A stretch of 64,000 nucleotides of DNA, taken from positions 10,306-74,305 of the forward strand of contig DBXO01000041.1 in assembly GCA_002309635.1 (NCBI GenBank), written 5' to 3'. This document shows positions 50,056 through 59,045 of this stretch, piece after piece (position 1 is the first letter of the stretch; each line of letters starts with the position of its first letter). The notes under the pieces were generated by a model. It saw only the letters and a program-made list of their open reading frames with translations. It made no database searches and had not been told where the DNA came from. The position numbers were made by a program, and so were the translations under genes. The stretch is from Ruminococcus flavefaciens (lineage in GTDB: Bacteria > Bacillota > Clostridia > Oscillospirales > Ruminococcaceae).

Positions 50056-50691
50056 ATGTATTATTTAGCAAAATTCTTAGTGCGTCTGTATTTCAGCATA
50101 ATGTATAAGCTGCGATATGAGGGTAAAGAGAATATACCAAAGGACACCACTGTCATATATGCATGCAATCACAGAAGCAACGCCGACCCTCCCCTGCTGG
50201 GCGCAGGCGGACGGGGAAAATTCGCCTTTATGGCCAAAGAGGAGCTCTTCCGCAATAAGCTCTTTGCATGGCTCATACGCTCGCTTGGAGCCTTTCCCGT
50301 TGCCCGCGGCAAAGGCGATACCGGAGTTATCGATACTGCCGTTGAAAGGCTCGGCAGCAACCGCAGCCTTATGATATTCCCCGAGGGTACACGCTCAAAG
50401 GACGGCAAGGTGGGAAAAGGCCATACAGGCGCCGCTCTTATAGCCGCAAGGGCAAACAAGCCGATAATCCCCGTGGGTATAGTTTACGGCGAAAAGCTTA
50501 AATTCCGCACTCCCGTTACCGTAAAGTACGGCTTACCCATAGACCCGGCTGAATACTGCGAAATAAGCGATACCCCAAATCCGCGTCAGCTGGTAAAGCT
50601 CAAAAACCGGTACATGGCTGATATAAAGCTGCTTGTAGAGGGCGAGCCGGAGCCCGCTGCGGAACCAAAGGAGGAAAACGCAGATGAGTAA
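50056..50691 (+). CDS. plsC: 1-acyl-sn-glycerol-3-phosphate acyltransferase
   Basis: Makes phosphatidic acid at the membrane. 211 residues: N-terminal hydrophobic helix, catalytic NHRSNADP (HxxxxD), FPEGTRSKDG (acceptor phosphate binding) and KPIIPVGIVYG. GAGGTGAG before ATG. The ispH-rpsA gene starts 8 bp before its stop. Confidence 0.94.
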   Translation: MYYLAKFLVRLYFSIMYKLRYEGKENIPKDTTVIYACNHRSNADPPLLGAGGRGKFAFMAKEELFRNKLFAWLIRSLGAFPVARGKGDTGVIDTAVERLGSNRSLMIFPEGTRSKDGKVGKGHTGAALIAARANKPIIPVGIVYGEKLKFRTPVTVKYGLPIDPAEYCEISDTPNPRQLVKLKNRYMADIKLLVEGEPEPAAEPKEENADE

Positions 50692-52669
50692 GGTAACTGT
50701 GGCAAAATCCGCAGGCTTCTGCTTCGGAGTTGACAGAGCCGTGAAAATGGTTTACGGTGAGCTTGAAAAGAACACCCATGTGGCAACCCTCGGACCTATA
50801 ATACACAATCAGGATGTTGTAAACGATATGAAAGCCAAGGGTGCAAGAATAATAGACACCGTTGACGAGCTCAAGCCCGACGAGACGGTAGTTATCCGCT
50901 CCCACGGCGTAGGCAGGAATATATATGACCAAATACAGGCAAAAGGCAATCGTATGCTGGACGCAACCTGCCCATTTGTATCGCGTATACATAAAATAGT
51001 GGCAGAAAAGTCCGCCGAAGGCTATTTTATACTCATAGCAGGCGACCGCGATCACCCTGAGGTGCAGGGCATAGTTGGTCATTGTGACGAAAATTGCCTG
51101 GTTTTCAAGGACAACTTTGAGCTAAAAGACTTTTTTGAAAAAAATTATAAAAATTTGCAAAAAAAGCTTGCAATTGTGGCGCAAACGACGTATAATATAG
51201 TAGTATGGGGTGAGTGTTTAAACGTGATCCCGAAGGACGATCCAGATATTGTTATATACGATACGATATGCAACGCTACCGACGCGCGTCAGTCCGACGC
51301 TGCCGAACTTGCCAAGGACTCTGACATTATGCTTGTAGTCGGGGGAAGACACAGTTCCAATACCGTTAAGCTTTACGAGGTCTGCAGCCGTTACTGTAAA
51401 ACGTATCATATTGAAAATTCGGACGAGCTTCGGTCATTAAAGCTTCCAAATGCCACTAATATCGGCATTACTGCCGGGGCATCAACCCCCGCCTATATAA
51501 TCAAGGAGGTACAAACCAAAATGGCAGAAAATGAAATTCTTGCAGCTAATCAGAATGAGGAGTTTGATTTCGCTCAGGCGATCGACGAGTCATTCAAAAA
51601 AATACATACAGGAGAGAAAGTTAAAGGCATTGTTATCGCCGTAAACAATACAGAGGCTATCGTTGACCTCGGTACTAAGCACACAGGCTATGTTGCACTC
51701 GACGATCTTACAGACGATCCTTCAAAGAAGCCTTCCGACATCGTCAGCGTCGGCGACGAGATCGAGCTCGTTGTTATCAAGGTAAACGACGCAGAAGGTA
51801 CTGCTGCTCTCTCCAAGAGAAAGGTAGACGAGCAGGCAGGCTACGAGAAGATCGTACAGGCCAAGGAAGAGGGCACTGTCCTCGAGGGCGTTGTTCAGAG
51901 CGTAGTTAACAAGGGTATCACACTCACAGTTATGGGTGTAAGAGTATTTATCCCCGCTTCTCTCACAGGTCTCCCCAGAGGCGCTGAGCTCGAGCAGCTT
52001 CTCAAGAAGAAGGTAGAGTTCATCATCATAGAGGTATCTGAGGGCGGCAGAAAGAGAGCAGTAGGTTCTATCAAGGCTGTTCAGAACGCTAAGAAGGAAG
52101 AGGCCAAGGCAAGATTCTGGGAGACAGCTGAAGTCGGCAAGACATACACAGGCAAGGTAAAGTCACTGACAAGCTTCGGTGCATTCGTTGACCTCGGCGG
52201 CATTGACGGTATGGTTCATATCTCAGAGCTCTCATGGAAGAGGATCAAGCATCCCAGCGAAGTCGTTAACGTTGGCGATACTCTTGAAGTATACATCAAG
52301 GACCTCGACAGAGAAGCAAACAGGATCTCTCTCGGCTTCAAGAAGGCTGAGGACAATCCATGGGAGATCTTCAAGTCTCAGTATCAGGTAGGCGACGTAG
52401 TTAAGGCTACTATCGTTTCTATCACAAGCTTCGGCGCATTCGCTCAGATCATCGACGGCGTTGACGGTCTTATCCACATCTCACAGATCGCAGACCAGAA
52501 GGTCGAGAATGTCAAGGACGTTCTCAATGTTGGCGATGTTGTTGATGTTAAGATCATCGATATCGATGAAGAGTCAAAGAGAATCAGCATTTCTATGCGT
52601 GCTCTTCTTGAGAACTCAGAGGAAGAAGCTGAAGAAGCTGAGGAAGCTCCTGCTGAGGACGCTGAATAA
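50684..52669 (+). CDS. ispH: Fused IspH (HMBPP reductase) and ribosomal protein S1
   Basis: 661 residues. N-terminal IspH (1-278): last step of the MEP isoprenoid pathway, with the three 4Fe-4S cysteines in GFCFGVDRA (Cys 13), DATCPFVSRI and ICNATDARQSDA. C-terminal S1 part (about 300-650) with four S1 RNA-binding repeats (GKVKSLTSFGAFVDLGGIDG, KATIVSITSFGAFAQIIDGV among them) and an acidic tail. The fusion is known from Clostridia. AAGGAGG and an in-frame ATG (51521) mark an internal start exactly at the S1 part, and an internal promoter lies at 51168-51196. Confidence 0.95.
   Translation: MSKVTVAKSAGFCFGVDRAVKMVYGELEKNTHVATLGPIIHNQDVVNDMKAKGARIIDTVDELKPDETVVIRSHGVGRNIYDQIQAKGNRMLDATCPFVSRIHKIVAEKSAEGYFILIAGDRDHPEVQGIVGHCDENCLVFKDNFELKDFFEKNYKNLQKKLAIVAQTTYNIVVWGECLNVIPKDDPDIVIYDTICNATDARQSDAAELAKDSDIMLVVGGRHSSNTVKLYEVCSRYCKTYHIENSDELRSLKLPNATNIGITAGASTPAYIIKEVQTKMAENEILAANQNEEFDFAQAIDESFKKIHTGEKVKGIVIAVNNTEAIVDLGTKHTGYVALDDLTDDPSKKPSDIVSVGDEIELVVIKVNDAEGTAALSKRKVDEQAGYEKIVQAKEEGTVLEGVVQSVVNKGITLTVMGVRVFIPASLTGLPRGAELEQLLKKKVEFIIIEVSEGGRKRAVGSIKAVQNAKKEEAKARFWETAEVGKTYTGKVKSLTSFGAFVDLGGIDGMVHISELSWKRIKHPSEVVNVGDTLEVYIKDLDREANRISLGFKKAEDNPWEIFKSQYQVGDVVKATIVSITSFGAFAQIIDGVDGLIHISQIADQKVENVKDVLNVGDVVDVKIIDIDEESKRISISMRALLENSEEEAEEAEEAPAEDAE
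51168..51196 (+). promoter_or_regulatory. Internal promoter within the ispH part
   Basis: TTGCAA, 17-bp spacer, TATAAT in an AT-rich island that differs in base composition from the surrounding gene. It precedes the internal S1 start by about 320 bp and could give a separate S1 transcript. Confidence 0.6.
51503..51523 (+). promoter_or_regulatory. Internal ribosome-binding site and start for free S1
   Basis: AAGGAGGT (51503-51510) followed after 10 bases by ATG 51521, in frame with the fusion (codon 280). The downstream product would be a 382-residue S1 protein starting MAENEILAAN. Confidence 0.65.
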
Positions 52670-52681
52670 TCAGATATGTAC

Positions 52682-52708
52682 GGGCTGTACTTCGGTACAG
52701 CCCTTTTT
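52682..52708 (+). terminator. Terminator after ispH-rpsA
   Basis: Nine-pair stem GGGCTGTAC / GTACAGCCC with a TTCG loop, followed by TTTTTATTTTT. Confidence 0.93.
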
Positions 52709-53137
52709 ATTTTTGCAGGACGCAAGTTCTCAGCTTGCGGAACTTAGCCCCCTCTGATGCAAACCTGTATTCAGTAAAATAATGCATTGTTTATTCCTCA
52801 TTAAAATGTTGCACAAGCCGAAATATCCCCTCTTTCTTTTTGTCAAAATTGCCGATTTGCCTGATTCTTTGCCGATTGCTCTTGAAATTGCGCTGTAATT
52901 AGAGTATAATTAAGTTTAGTGTATCGTCAGCATTCGGCAAAGGCGCCAATGCTTCGTTTCTTAGCCTCAGCTATCGTTTTCAGTTAAATATTTCAGCTCT
53001 TTTATACCTTTCAAAGGAAAATGACATACACCGAATTTTTTTATCATTCATATCATTGGTAACAGTCATATATCAAGTTTCTGTTCGTAATCCCAGCCCG
53101 ACTGTTCATACTTTATATCATGCAGGTGGTGAAATTT
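52709..53137 (+). promoter_or_regulatory. Promoter and long leader of the polymerase gene
   Basis: TTGAAA, 17-bp spacer, TATAAT at 52882-52910. The transcript would have a leader of about 220 bases to GTG 53138, with an imperfect hairpin AGCATTCGGC / GCGCCAATGCT near 52929-52953. The upstream part (52709-52880) is AT-rich and without genes. Nothing else recognised. Confidence 0.6.
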
Positions 53138-54526
53138 GTGAATAAGGAGTTATCCTTTGGAAGTATTGTAGGCTTGTGGCTGCTGGGCATACTGTTTCTG
53201 GTGCTCCACGCCATAACCATCTCTATAGGAACTTTCACGGCCGAAAATGCGGTCATATATATCACATTCTTCATAAACGGCGCAATGTGGTTCGCGCTGC
53301 TCATAAAAGAGCTGCTGGAGCGTCCCTATTCCATGAAGGTCATATTCTATACCTTCTGTCTTTTCTTCTTCTATTTCGCGGGAATAATCCAGTACATCTA
53401 CGGACACTTCCCGTGGGTAATCTACAGAGACAACGAAACGGTGCTGAAAGCCAACGTCATACTGTTTTTATTCACGATATGCTATATGCTTGGATCGCAG
53501 ATAGCTTCCGAAAGAAATATAGATTTCAGCAGCGGCGATACGATAAAGGAATTCCAGATCACTCACCCGAGAATGATAGTGATTTCCGTTATCAGTCTCG
53601 GAGTATTCCTGAACAAGCTCATAAACGTAGGCTTTGCAGGACTTTTCTCACGCTCGGTGGTGCGTGAAGCTATCGACTACGGCGAAAGCTCGGCATTCAC
53701 CCTGCTTATGAAGCAGCTGCTCATGGCTCTGCAGTGCGTGGCTGTTCTCGTTGCTCTGCTCGGCTACAAGCAGGACCGCAAGAAGATAGTATACTTCCTG
53801 TTCAATTTCGGACTGCTCCTGTGTACCTATCCTCCCGGAATGATATCAAGATATGCAGTTGCTACCATCTACGGCTCTATCTTCATACTTATGTTTGACA
53901 GCTTCAAGAAAAACAGGACATTCATACTGCTTTTCTGCGTGGCTTATACAATACTTTTCCCGTTCCTGAACAATTTCCGGCATACAGACTTTGCCGATGT
54001 AGATACCATGAAAGCCCTGTCGAATACTATCGACGGAATACAGACAGGCTGGCTTGCGGAGGACTACGACGCATATACCACCTTTACTCTTACCTTTGAC
54101 AGCGTCAAATCGGAGGGAATGTCCATGGGACGTCAGCTCCTCGGAGTGCTCCTGTTCTTCGTACCGCGTACCATGTGGCCAAATAAGCCTATCGGCAGCG
54201 GAGCTTACATGGGTGAAAAGCTGGGCTGGGACTTCACAAACGTTTCCTGTCCCATCCCCGGAGAGGCGTATATCAACTTCGGTACCCTCGGAGTTATAGC
54301 TTTTGGTATCCTGTTTGGCTTCATCTCCACTATCATGGACAGATATTACTGGGATAAGCACGCAAATATCAAAACGAAGTTCGAGATACTCTATTCTATC
54401 AGCCTGATGATGTTCTTTTTCATGCTGAGAGGAGATATGCTTTCGAGCTGGGCTTACCTGATAGCCTTTGTTATAGTATGGTACGCCATGACGTTTACTT
54501 TCCCTGCCAGAGAGCAGGAAACCTGA
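53138..54526 (+). CDS. Oligosaccharide repeat unit polymerase (Wzy-like)
   Basis: Polytopic membrane protein, about 462 residues and 11-12 helices. FNNFRHTDF, the large external loop with FVPRTMWPNKPIGSGAYMGE and GEAYINFGTLGVIAFGI are the usual marks of O-antigen/oligosaccharide polymerases. GTG 53138 lies 8 nt after AGGTGGTG and is preferred; ATG 53120 has no ribosome-binding site. No other capsule genes adjoin, so it is an orphan in this window. Confidence 0.78.
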   Translation: MNKELSFGSIVGLWLLGILFLVLHAITISIGTFTAENAVIYITFFINGAMWFALLIKELLERPYSMKVIFYTFCLFFFYFAGIIQYIYGHFPWVIYRDNETVLKANVILFLFTICYMLGSQIASERNIDFSSGDTIKEFQITHPRMIVISVISLGVFLNKLINVGFAGLFSRSVVREAIDYGESSAFTLLMKQLLMALQCVAVLVALLGYKQDRKKIVYFLFNFGLLLCTYPPGMISRYAVATIYGSIFILMFDSFKKNRTFILLFCVAYTILFPFLNNFRHTDFADVDTMKALSNTIDGIQTGWLAEDYDAYTTFTLTFDSVKSEGMSMGRQLLGVLLFFVPRTMWPNKPIGSGAYMGEKLGWDFTNVSCPIPGEAYINFGTLGVIAFGILFGFISTIMDRYYWDKHANIKTKFEILYSISLMMFFFMLRGDMLSSWAYLIAFVIVWYAMTFTFPAREQET

Positions 54527-54535
54527 TAATACAGC

Positions 54536-54568
54536 AAAAAGCCATAGTACAAAGTACTATGGCTTTTT
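54536..54568 (+). terminator. Strong terminator after the polymerase gene
   Basis: Fifteen-pair stem AAAAAGCCATAGTAC / GTACTATGGCTTTTT with an AAA loop and T-run. It shares GCCATAGTA with the rplA terminator. Confidence 0.92.
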
Positions 54569-54578
54569 TATGTCCGCA

Positions 54579-54657
54579 AAGAGGGTTTACTTGTATCTGT
54601 TGAGACAAACCTTTCCTCAGAAAGGATTTTCCCGACAGTCACATATAACCTCCTCTT
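54579..54657. repeat. Long imperfect inverted repeat, copy C
   Basis: A 79-bp element between convergent genes. Ends AAGAGG / CCTCTT; core AAACCTTTCCTCAGAAAGGATTTTCCCG aligns (inverted) with the cores of copies A and B. It may terminate the pectinase transcript coming from the right. Confidence 0.6.
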
Positions 54658-54663
54658 CGTTTA

Positions 54664-57600
54664 TCATACGGGAAGTGTATCAATGAGCCTGAGCATATAC
54701 TTCTGGATCGCAAGTGCGTCATTTGAAGTCAGACCGTTTCCGCCGCCCTCAACATCGGCGTTTGCCATTCCCTGCTCTGTGATATGCCTCTCATCTGTAC
54801 CGTTGATGCCGTACTTATTGGGATTTGCAAGGCTCTGCATGATGATAACTGCGTCGGAAAGATCCACCGTACCGTCGTTATTGGCATCGCCTGCTTTGGT
54901 CTGCACTGGCTTGCCGGTAACTGTAGTAGTTGTTGTTGTTGTCGTAGCAGCAGTGGTCGTTGCAGTAGCCGTTGTAACGACCTCTGCCTTTTCCTTAACG
55001 AATACGGTATAGTTCATGCAGGCACCGCTCATGCCGTTCGTACCAAGCGTGAGGGACTGTCCTGCCGAAAGCTCCTTTGCATATACCTCAAAGGGTCTCA
55101 CAGCTTCGCTGTCATTTATCTCCACGACTTCGCTGAGATGTTTGAAGCTGCCCAGCCATGAAGGAGGAGTTGTTACTCTCTGATCGAGAGCTACATATAC
55201 CGTAATATTCTTTGCTGCTGAAAGTACAGCAAGGTCTGAATCGGTATTTTTTGAGTTGCAGGCTGTGATTATATGCTCACCGTCCATGATCTCAGACGGA
55301 ACAGAAGCTATAACGTGCTCGCGGTCACCGAAAGCCTTATCGCCCACTGCATAGCTCTCTGCGATAGACCACTGAGCGCCGTAGCTTGCGTCCTTGATGT
55401 CAAGGCGGGCAATGAGATTGCTTCTCATGTACTCGTTTATTATGGGCGGAACATCGGTGCCGCCTGTGGCTGTTCCTGCATTATAGGCCTTGTTCTGCAT
55501 TCTGCCTGCATAAGCTGTTACGTCAGCCTTTGCAGCGTCTGCGGAAGTCACGCTGTAGCTTCCGTATATCCTGGAAGAATCGGTATCGAAGTTGTCATAG
55601 CTGTCGCCGCCGCCCTTGAGATTGTTTACGTAAGCCTTGTCATTGCGTGAATTGACTATCTGATAAGCAAGTCCGCTGCCCATATCGCAGCTTACGAACT
55701 TGTCACCGTAGGACTTGATAGTTCCCGAATACGGATCGCTGCCCATATTCACAGCGTCCAGAGGGAGCTTTGTATTCTCGAAGTAATTAGCCTCTGAGAA
55801 TATCTTTGAATTGTGTGATGCAGCTATTCCGTACTGCTTGTTGTTGTAGAAGTAGTTATTGTAGCTGTGAATGTGTGCAACTCTTGCACGGGGGTTACGT
55901 GACTCGGTATTATTGAACCAGTTATGGTGATAAGTTATCCAGTCCTGCTCGTGGCTTGTACCGCCGCCTACAAGAGAGGTCTTGTGAGCGTCCTTGAATA
56001 CATTATATGAAACCGTTACGTACTCAGCCCACTTGATATCGAGGGAGCCGTCGCCGTCAGCCTTGTCGTCGTCAACGATACCGTTGCCTGCATAGGAGTT
56101 GTATCCCTTTTCGATAGTATTATTGTGTACCCATATGTGGTATGACTTTGAGGAGCTGCCTCCCGACATTGAGATACCGTCATCGGGGTACTGGCCGAGC
56201 CAGAGATTCCTTACCTCGCAGCTTGTGCTGTGCTTCATATCGAAGCCCCACTTGTTGAGGTTGCAGTCATAGCCGATACCCTCAATGGTAACGTTCTTGC
56301 CGCCGTTCATGTAGAGCATATTTGAGCCGTCATTCTGCTGACCGTTGTTTGGCTTTGCTCCCGAGGGAACATCAATGGTGCCGATAAGCCTGAAGCAGAC
56401 ATCGCTTGGTCCCGCATTGAAGATATTGAACAGACCTGTCTTGCCGCCCCATGTTACGGTGTCCTTGTTTGAGTTGGTAACATAGATTACCGTAATCCCC
56501 GATTTAAGAGTACCGTCATTGTTGTAGGCGCCTACAGCCTCTGTTGTGTTCCAGTGAGCGTAACCGCTCCTGTCGTAAGCCATTGTCTTTACTGTGCAGC
56601 CTGCTGAGCCGTTTGAGCCCTGAATATTGATTGTATAGCTCGTATTGCCCTTAAGTCCGGGGATATCCACTCTCGAACCGCGTATGAGCTGCGAATCCAC
56701 AGCTTTGAAATCAGACGTGCCTGCAAGGGCATAGCTGACCTTTACGTTATCGCCTATCTTTGAACTGTCCCACTCGGCAAAGGCTGTCTCAAACCAGCCA
56801 CCGCAGGTCTTGACAGCACCCTCAACGCTTGTGGAAGACTGACCACTGCTGTTTCCTCTGCCGCTGTCGCCGTTGATATATGATGGGGTCCAATTGTTCA
56901 TGTAGTTCTTTATGTCGATATTCGCAGCGTCGCTGTCAGAGACCGTATGTCCCCTGCGCTGTGAAAGGTCAACACGCTGACCGTTTGACAGCTTGGTGCC
57001 GTTTTCCTTGAAGCCGTCAACGCTCTCAGGCTCAACTCCGCTCATTGAGGTCCAGCCTGCGGCAGTTATCATATTGCCGTTCTGGAGAGTAGTATTCACA
57101 AAGAGCACCTTTGCGGTCTGGCCCCACGGTCTGCCGAGGTAGCCTGCACTTACTGTAAGGTCGGGACTTGCCGTTACCTTGCAGTCCTTGAAAAGGTATC
57201 CTGTGTATGGGCTTCCCTGTTCTCTTGCGGCTGTGATATAACCGCCTACGGAGCCGCTGCTGTAGCCCTTCCAGCGGAGCTCGCATCCGTCGAATACAGC
57301 GTTGCTGCCGCCGAAGATATAATCGGTCTGTCCCTCAATGAGACAGTTCTTGTAGTACTGGGGCGAGCCGCCTGTGTAAAGGGTATCCTGACTTGACAGG
57401 AACTTGCAGTTCAGGAACTCCGCATAGCCCGTATCTACGGAGAGAGCAGCCGCACGCTCTGTAGCAGCCTTGGACTTGGCGTCTGTCCAGTTATTTCTCA
57501 CCTGAGTTATCTTGGTAACCGAGGTATCGCCTGTAAGCTCTACGCCGTCATTGAGCTCCTCCTGAGTGATATAGCGGTTAAAGGAATTCTCGAAGACGAT

Positions 57601-58086
57601 GTTCTTGGCCTTGAAGTTGGTAGCCTTCGGCCAGAGCTGCACTGTAGCGCCCCATCGGTAGTTGGCTACATTCTTGCCGCTCTTTGAAGCCGCAAGATTA
57701 GCGTCGTAGTAGCCCTTTGAATTGGCGCTGAAGTACTTATAGCCTATACCGTAATACCAGGTAAGCACAGCGTCGCCTTTTTCGGGCTCGTCGTTCACGA
57801 ATGTGATGTAGGGGGTCTGAACGATGACCTGCTGACGGTAGGTACCGGGAGCAATATGTATCGTTACACGTGTCGCTTCTGATGACGGATTGAGACTTGC
57901 AGCCCTGTCAACAGCCGCCTGAACTGTCGAGAAATTGTTGTTCCTGCCGGAATAGCCTACGTAAAGATCTGTTCCTGCGGCATATGTCGTCATATTCGGG
58001 AATACCGACATATACGCCAGCAGTACAAACACAGCGGCTGCAAAGGCAAAAAGCTGCAGGGCAAGCTTTCTTGTTTTACTAACCAT
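54664..58086 (-). CDS. CE8 pectin methylesterase-PL1 pectate lyase with dockerin
   Basis: Secreted bifunctional pectinase of 1140 residues. Signal peptide (1-38); CE8 domain (about 40-380) with FLSSQDTLYTGG, GQTDYIFGG and GYLGRPWGQTAKV (catalytic Asp residues and Arg); a spacer domain of about 100 residues (about 420-510); PL1 lyase (about 520-900) with DDDKADGDGSLDIKW (Ca-binding Asp) and RNPRARVAHIH (catalytic Arg); a further domain; linker; dockerin (GDANNDGTVDLSDAVIIMQS, ANPNKYG, NDALAIQKYML). One protein demethylates and cuts pectin. AAGGAG before ATG. The promoter carries the motif shared with the GH9 gene. Confidence 0.93.
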   Translation of the reverse strand: MVSKTRKLALQLFAFAAAVFVLLAYMSVFPNMTTYAAGTDLYVGYSGRNNNFSTVQAAVDRAASLNPSSEATRVTIHIAPGTYRQQVIVQTPYITFVNDEPEKGDAVLTWYYGIGYKYFSANSKGYYDANLAASKSGKNVANYRWGATVQLWPKATNFKAKNIVFENSFNRYITQEELNDGVELTGDTSVTKITQVRNNWTDAKSKAATERAAALSVDTGYAEFLNCKFLSSQDTLYTGGSPQYYKNCLIEGQTDYIFGGSNAVFDGCELRWKGYSSGSVGGYITAAREQGSPYTGYLFKDCKVTASPDLTVSAGYLGRPWGQTAKVLFVNTTLQNGNMITAAGWTSMSGVEPESVDGFKENGTKLSNGQRVDLSQRRGHTVSDSDAANIDIKNYMNNWTPSYINGDSGRGNSSGQSSTSVEGAVKTCGGWFETAFAEWDSSKIGDNVKVSYALAGTSDFKAVDSQLIRGSRVDIPGLKGNTSYTINIQGSNGSAGCTVKTMAYDRSGYAHWNTTEAVGAYNNDGTLKSGITVIYVTNSNKDTVTWGGKTGLFNIFNAGPSDVCFRLIGTIDVPSGAKPNNGQQNDGSNMLYMNGGKNVTIEGIGYDCNLNKWGFDMKHSTSCEVRNLWLGQYPDDGISMSGGSSSKSYHIWVHNNTIEKGYNSYAGNGIVDDDKADGDGSLDIKWAEYVTVSYNVFKDAHKTSLVGGGTSHEQDWITYHHNWFNNTESRNPRARVAHIHSYNNYFYNNKQYGIAASHNSKIFSEANYFENTKLPLDAVNMGSDPYSGTIKSYGDKFVSCDMGSGLAYQIVNSRNDKAYVNNLKGGGDSYDNFDTDSSRIYGSYSVTSADAAKADVTAYAGRMQNKAYNAGTATGGTDVPPIINEYMRSNLIARLDIKDASYGAQWSIAESYAVGDKAFGDREHVIASVPSEIMDGEHIITACNSKNTDSDLAVLSAAKNITVYVALDQRVTTPPSWLGSFKHLSEVVEINDSEAVRPFEVYAKELSAGQSLTLGTNGMSGACMNYTVFVKEKAEVVTTATATTTAATTTTTTTTVTGKPVQTKAGDANNDGTVDLSDAVIIMQSLANPNKYGINGTDERHITEQGMANADVEGGGNGLTSNDALAIQKYMLRLIDTLPV

Positions 58087-58188
58087 TGTTTTTACTCCTT
58101 TTCATTGGTTTTTCCGCTGCCTAAAGCGGAAATTCGCACTTACGGCGTATACCTTGCTCCTCACGGCGCAGAGAAGCCTCATAATATA

Positions 58189-58200
58189 CACCTATACACC
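58189..58200 (-). promoter_or_regulatory. GGTGTATAGGTG operator-like motif (pectinase)
   Basis: Minus-strand GGTGTATAGGTG, 3 bp behind the -10 box, identical in sequence and position to the one at 29231-29242. Confidence 0.55.
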
Positions 58201-58203
58201 ATA

Positions 58204-58232
58204 ATTATAGCATAGTTAGTAATAGTTGTAAA
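58204..58232 (-). promoter_or_regulatory. Promoter of the pectinase gene
   Basis: Minus strand TTTACA, 17-bp spacer, TATAAT; leader of about 110 bases. Confidence 0.78.
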
Positions 58233-58352
58233 TAATTATTTGAATGCAGCAGCGTATTTTAGCATTGTGTACAACAGTATTTTCCCCTCTTTGGCTATAT
58301 TCCCATTTTTTGCTGATTTTTAAGCTTTTTCGCTTGCTTTAACCAAACGTCC

Positions 58353-58376
58353 TATATTCGCTGAGCAGCGAATATA
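58353..58376. promoter_or_regulatory. Perfect palindrome upstream of hpt
   Basis: TATATTCGCT-GAGC-AGCGAATATA, ten exact pairs, 31 bp before the -35 box of hpt. It has no T-run and lies between divergent promoters, so an operator is more likely than a terminator. Regulator unknown; it does not look like a PurBox. Confidence 0.45.
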
Positions 58377-58406
58377 CAGCTCCATGCCCGGCTCACTGCT
58401 GAACTA

Positions 58407-58434
58407 TTGACATTATCGGGCAGAATGGTATAAT
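58407..58434 (+). promoter_or_regulatory. Promoter of hpt
   Basis: TTGACA, 16-bp spacer, TGG-TATAAT (extended -10), 52 bp before ATG 58487. Confidence 0.82.
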
Positions 58435-58486
58435 TAAAGTATCGTTATTTCTATTTCAAGTAAAATTACAGCATCGGAGGAGTATT

Positions 58487-59035
58487 ATGAAATTCAGCAG
58501 CACAGAAGAATGGAAAAGCAGGATCAAACGTGTCATCATTCCGGAAGAAGAGATACGCGCCGAACTAAAAAAGGCAGGTGCCTATATTGACTCTCTCTAT
58601 GACGGCTCTCCCATACTGCTCGTAAGCATACTAAAGGGAGCCTTCGTGTTTATGGCGGACCTCTGCCGTGAGGTTACAGTTCCTTGCGAGATAGCCTTTA
58701 TGGCGGCAAAAAGCTACTTCGAGGGCACTGAATCCTCGGGCCATGTTGAGATAACTATGGACCTCAAGCACGATATAAGCCGGTATCACGTTGTCATTAT
58801 CGAGGATATCATCGACACGGGACGTACTCTCAATGAGATAAAGAAGATACTCGGCGTAAGAAATCCTCTTTCACTCAATGTAATAACGCTTCTCGACAAG
58901 CCCGACCGCCGCGTGGTAGAGCTCACAGCGGACTACTCGCTGTTCACTATCCCCGACTACTTCGTTATCGGCTACGGTCTCGACTACGGCGAGTTCTACC
59001 GCAATCTTCCGTATATAGCGGAATTTACGGAATGA
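58487..59035 (+). CDS. hpt: Hypoxanthine phosphoribosyltransferase
   Basis: Purine salvage: hypoxanthine/guanine plus PRPP to IMP/GMP. 182 residues; VVIIEDIIDTGRTLNEI is the PRPP loop, LVSILKGAFVFMADL the N-terminal signature, and PDYFVIGYGLDYGEFYRNLP the C-terminal one. ATG after CGGAGGAG. The purine permease gene follows after 10 bp. Confidence 0.95.
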   Translation: MKFSSTEEWKSRIKRVIIPEEEIRAELKKAGAYIDSLYDGSPILLVSILKGAFVFMADLCREVTVPCEIAFMAAKSYFEGTESSGHVEITMDLKHDISRYHVVIIEDIIDTGRTLNEIKKILGVRNPLSLNVITLLDKPDRRVVELTADYSLFTIPDYFVIGYGLDYGEFYRNLPYIAEFTE

Positions 59036-59045
59036 GGCGAACGCT

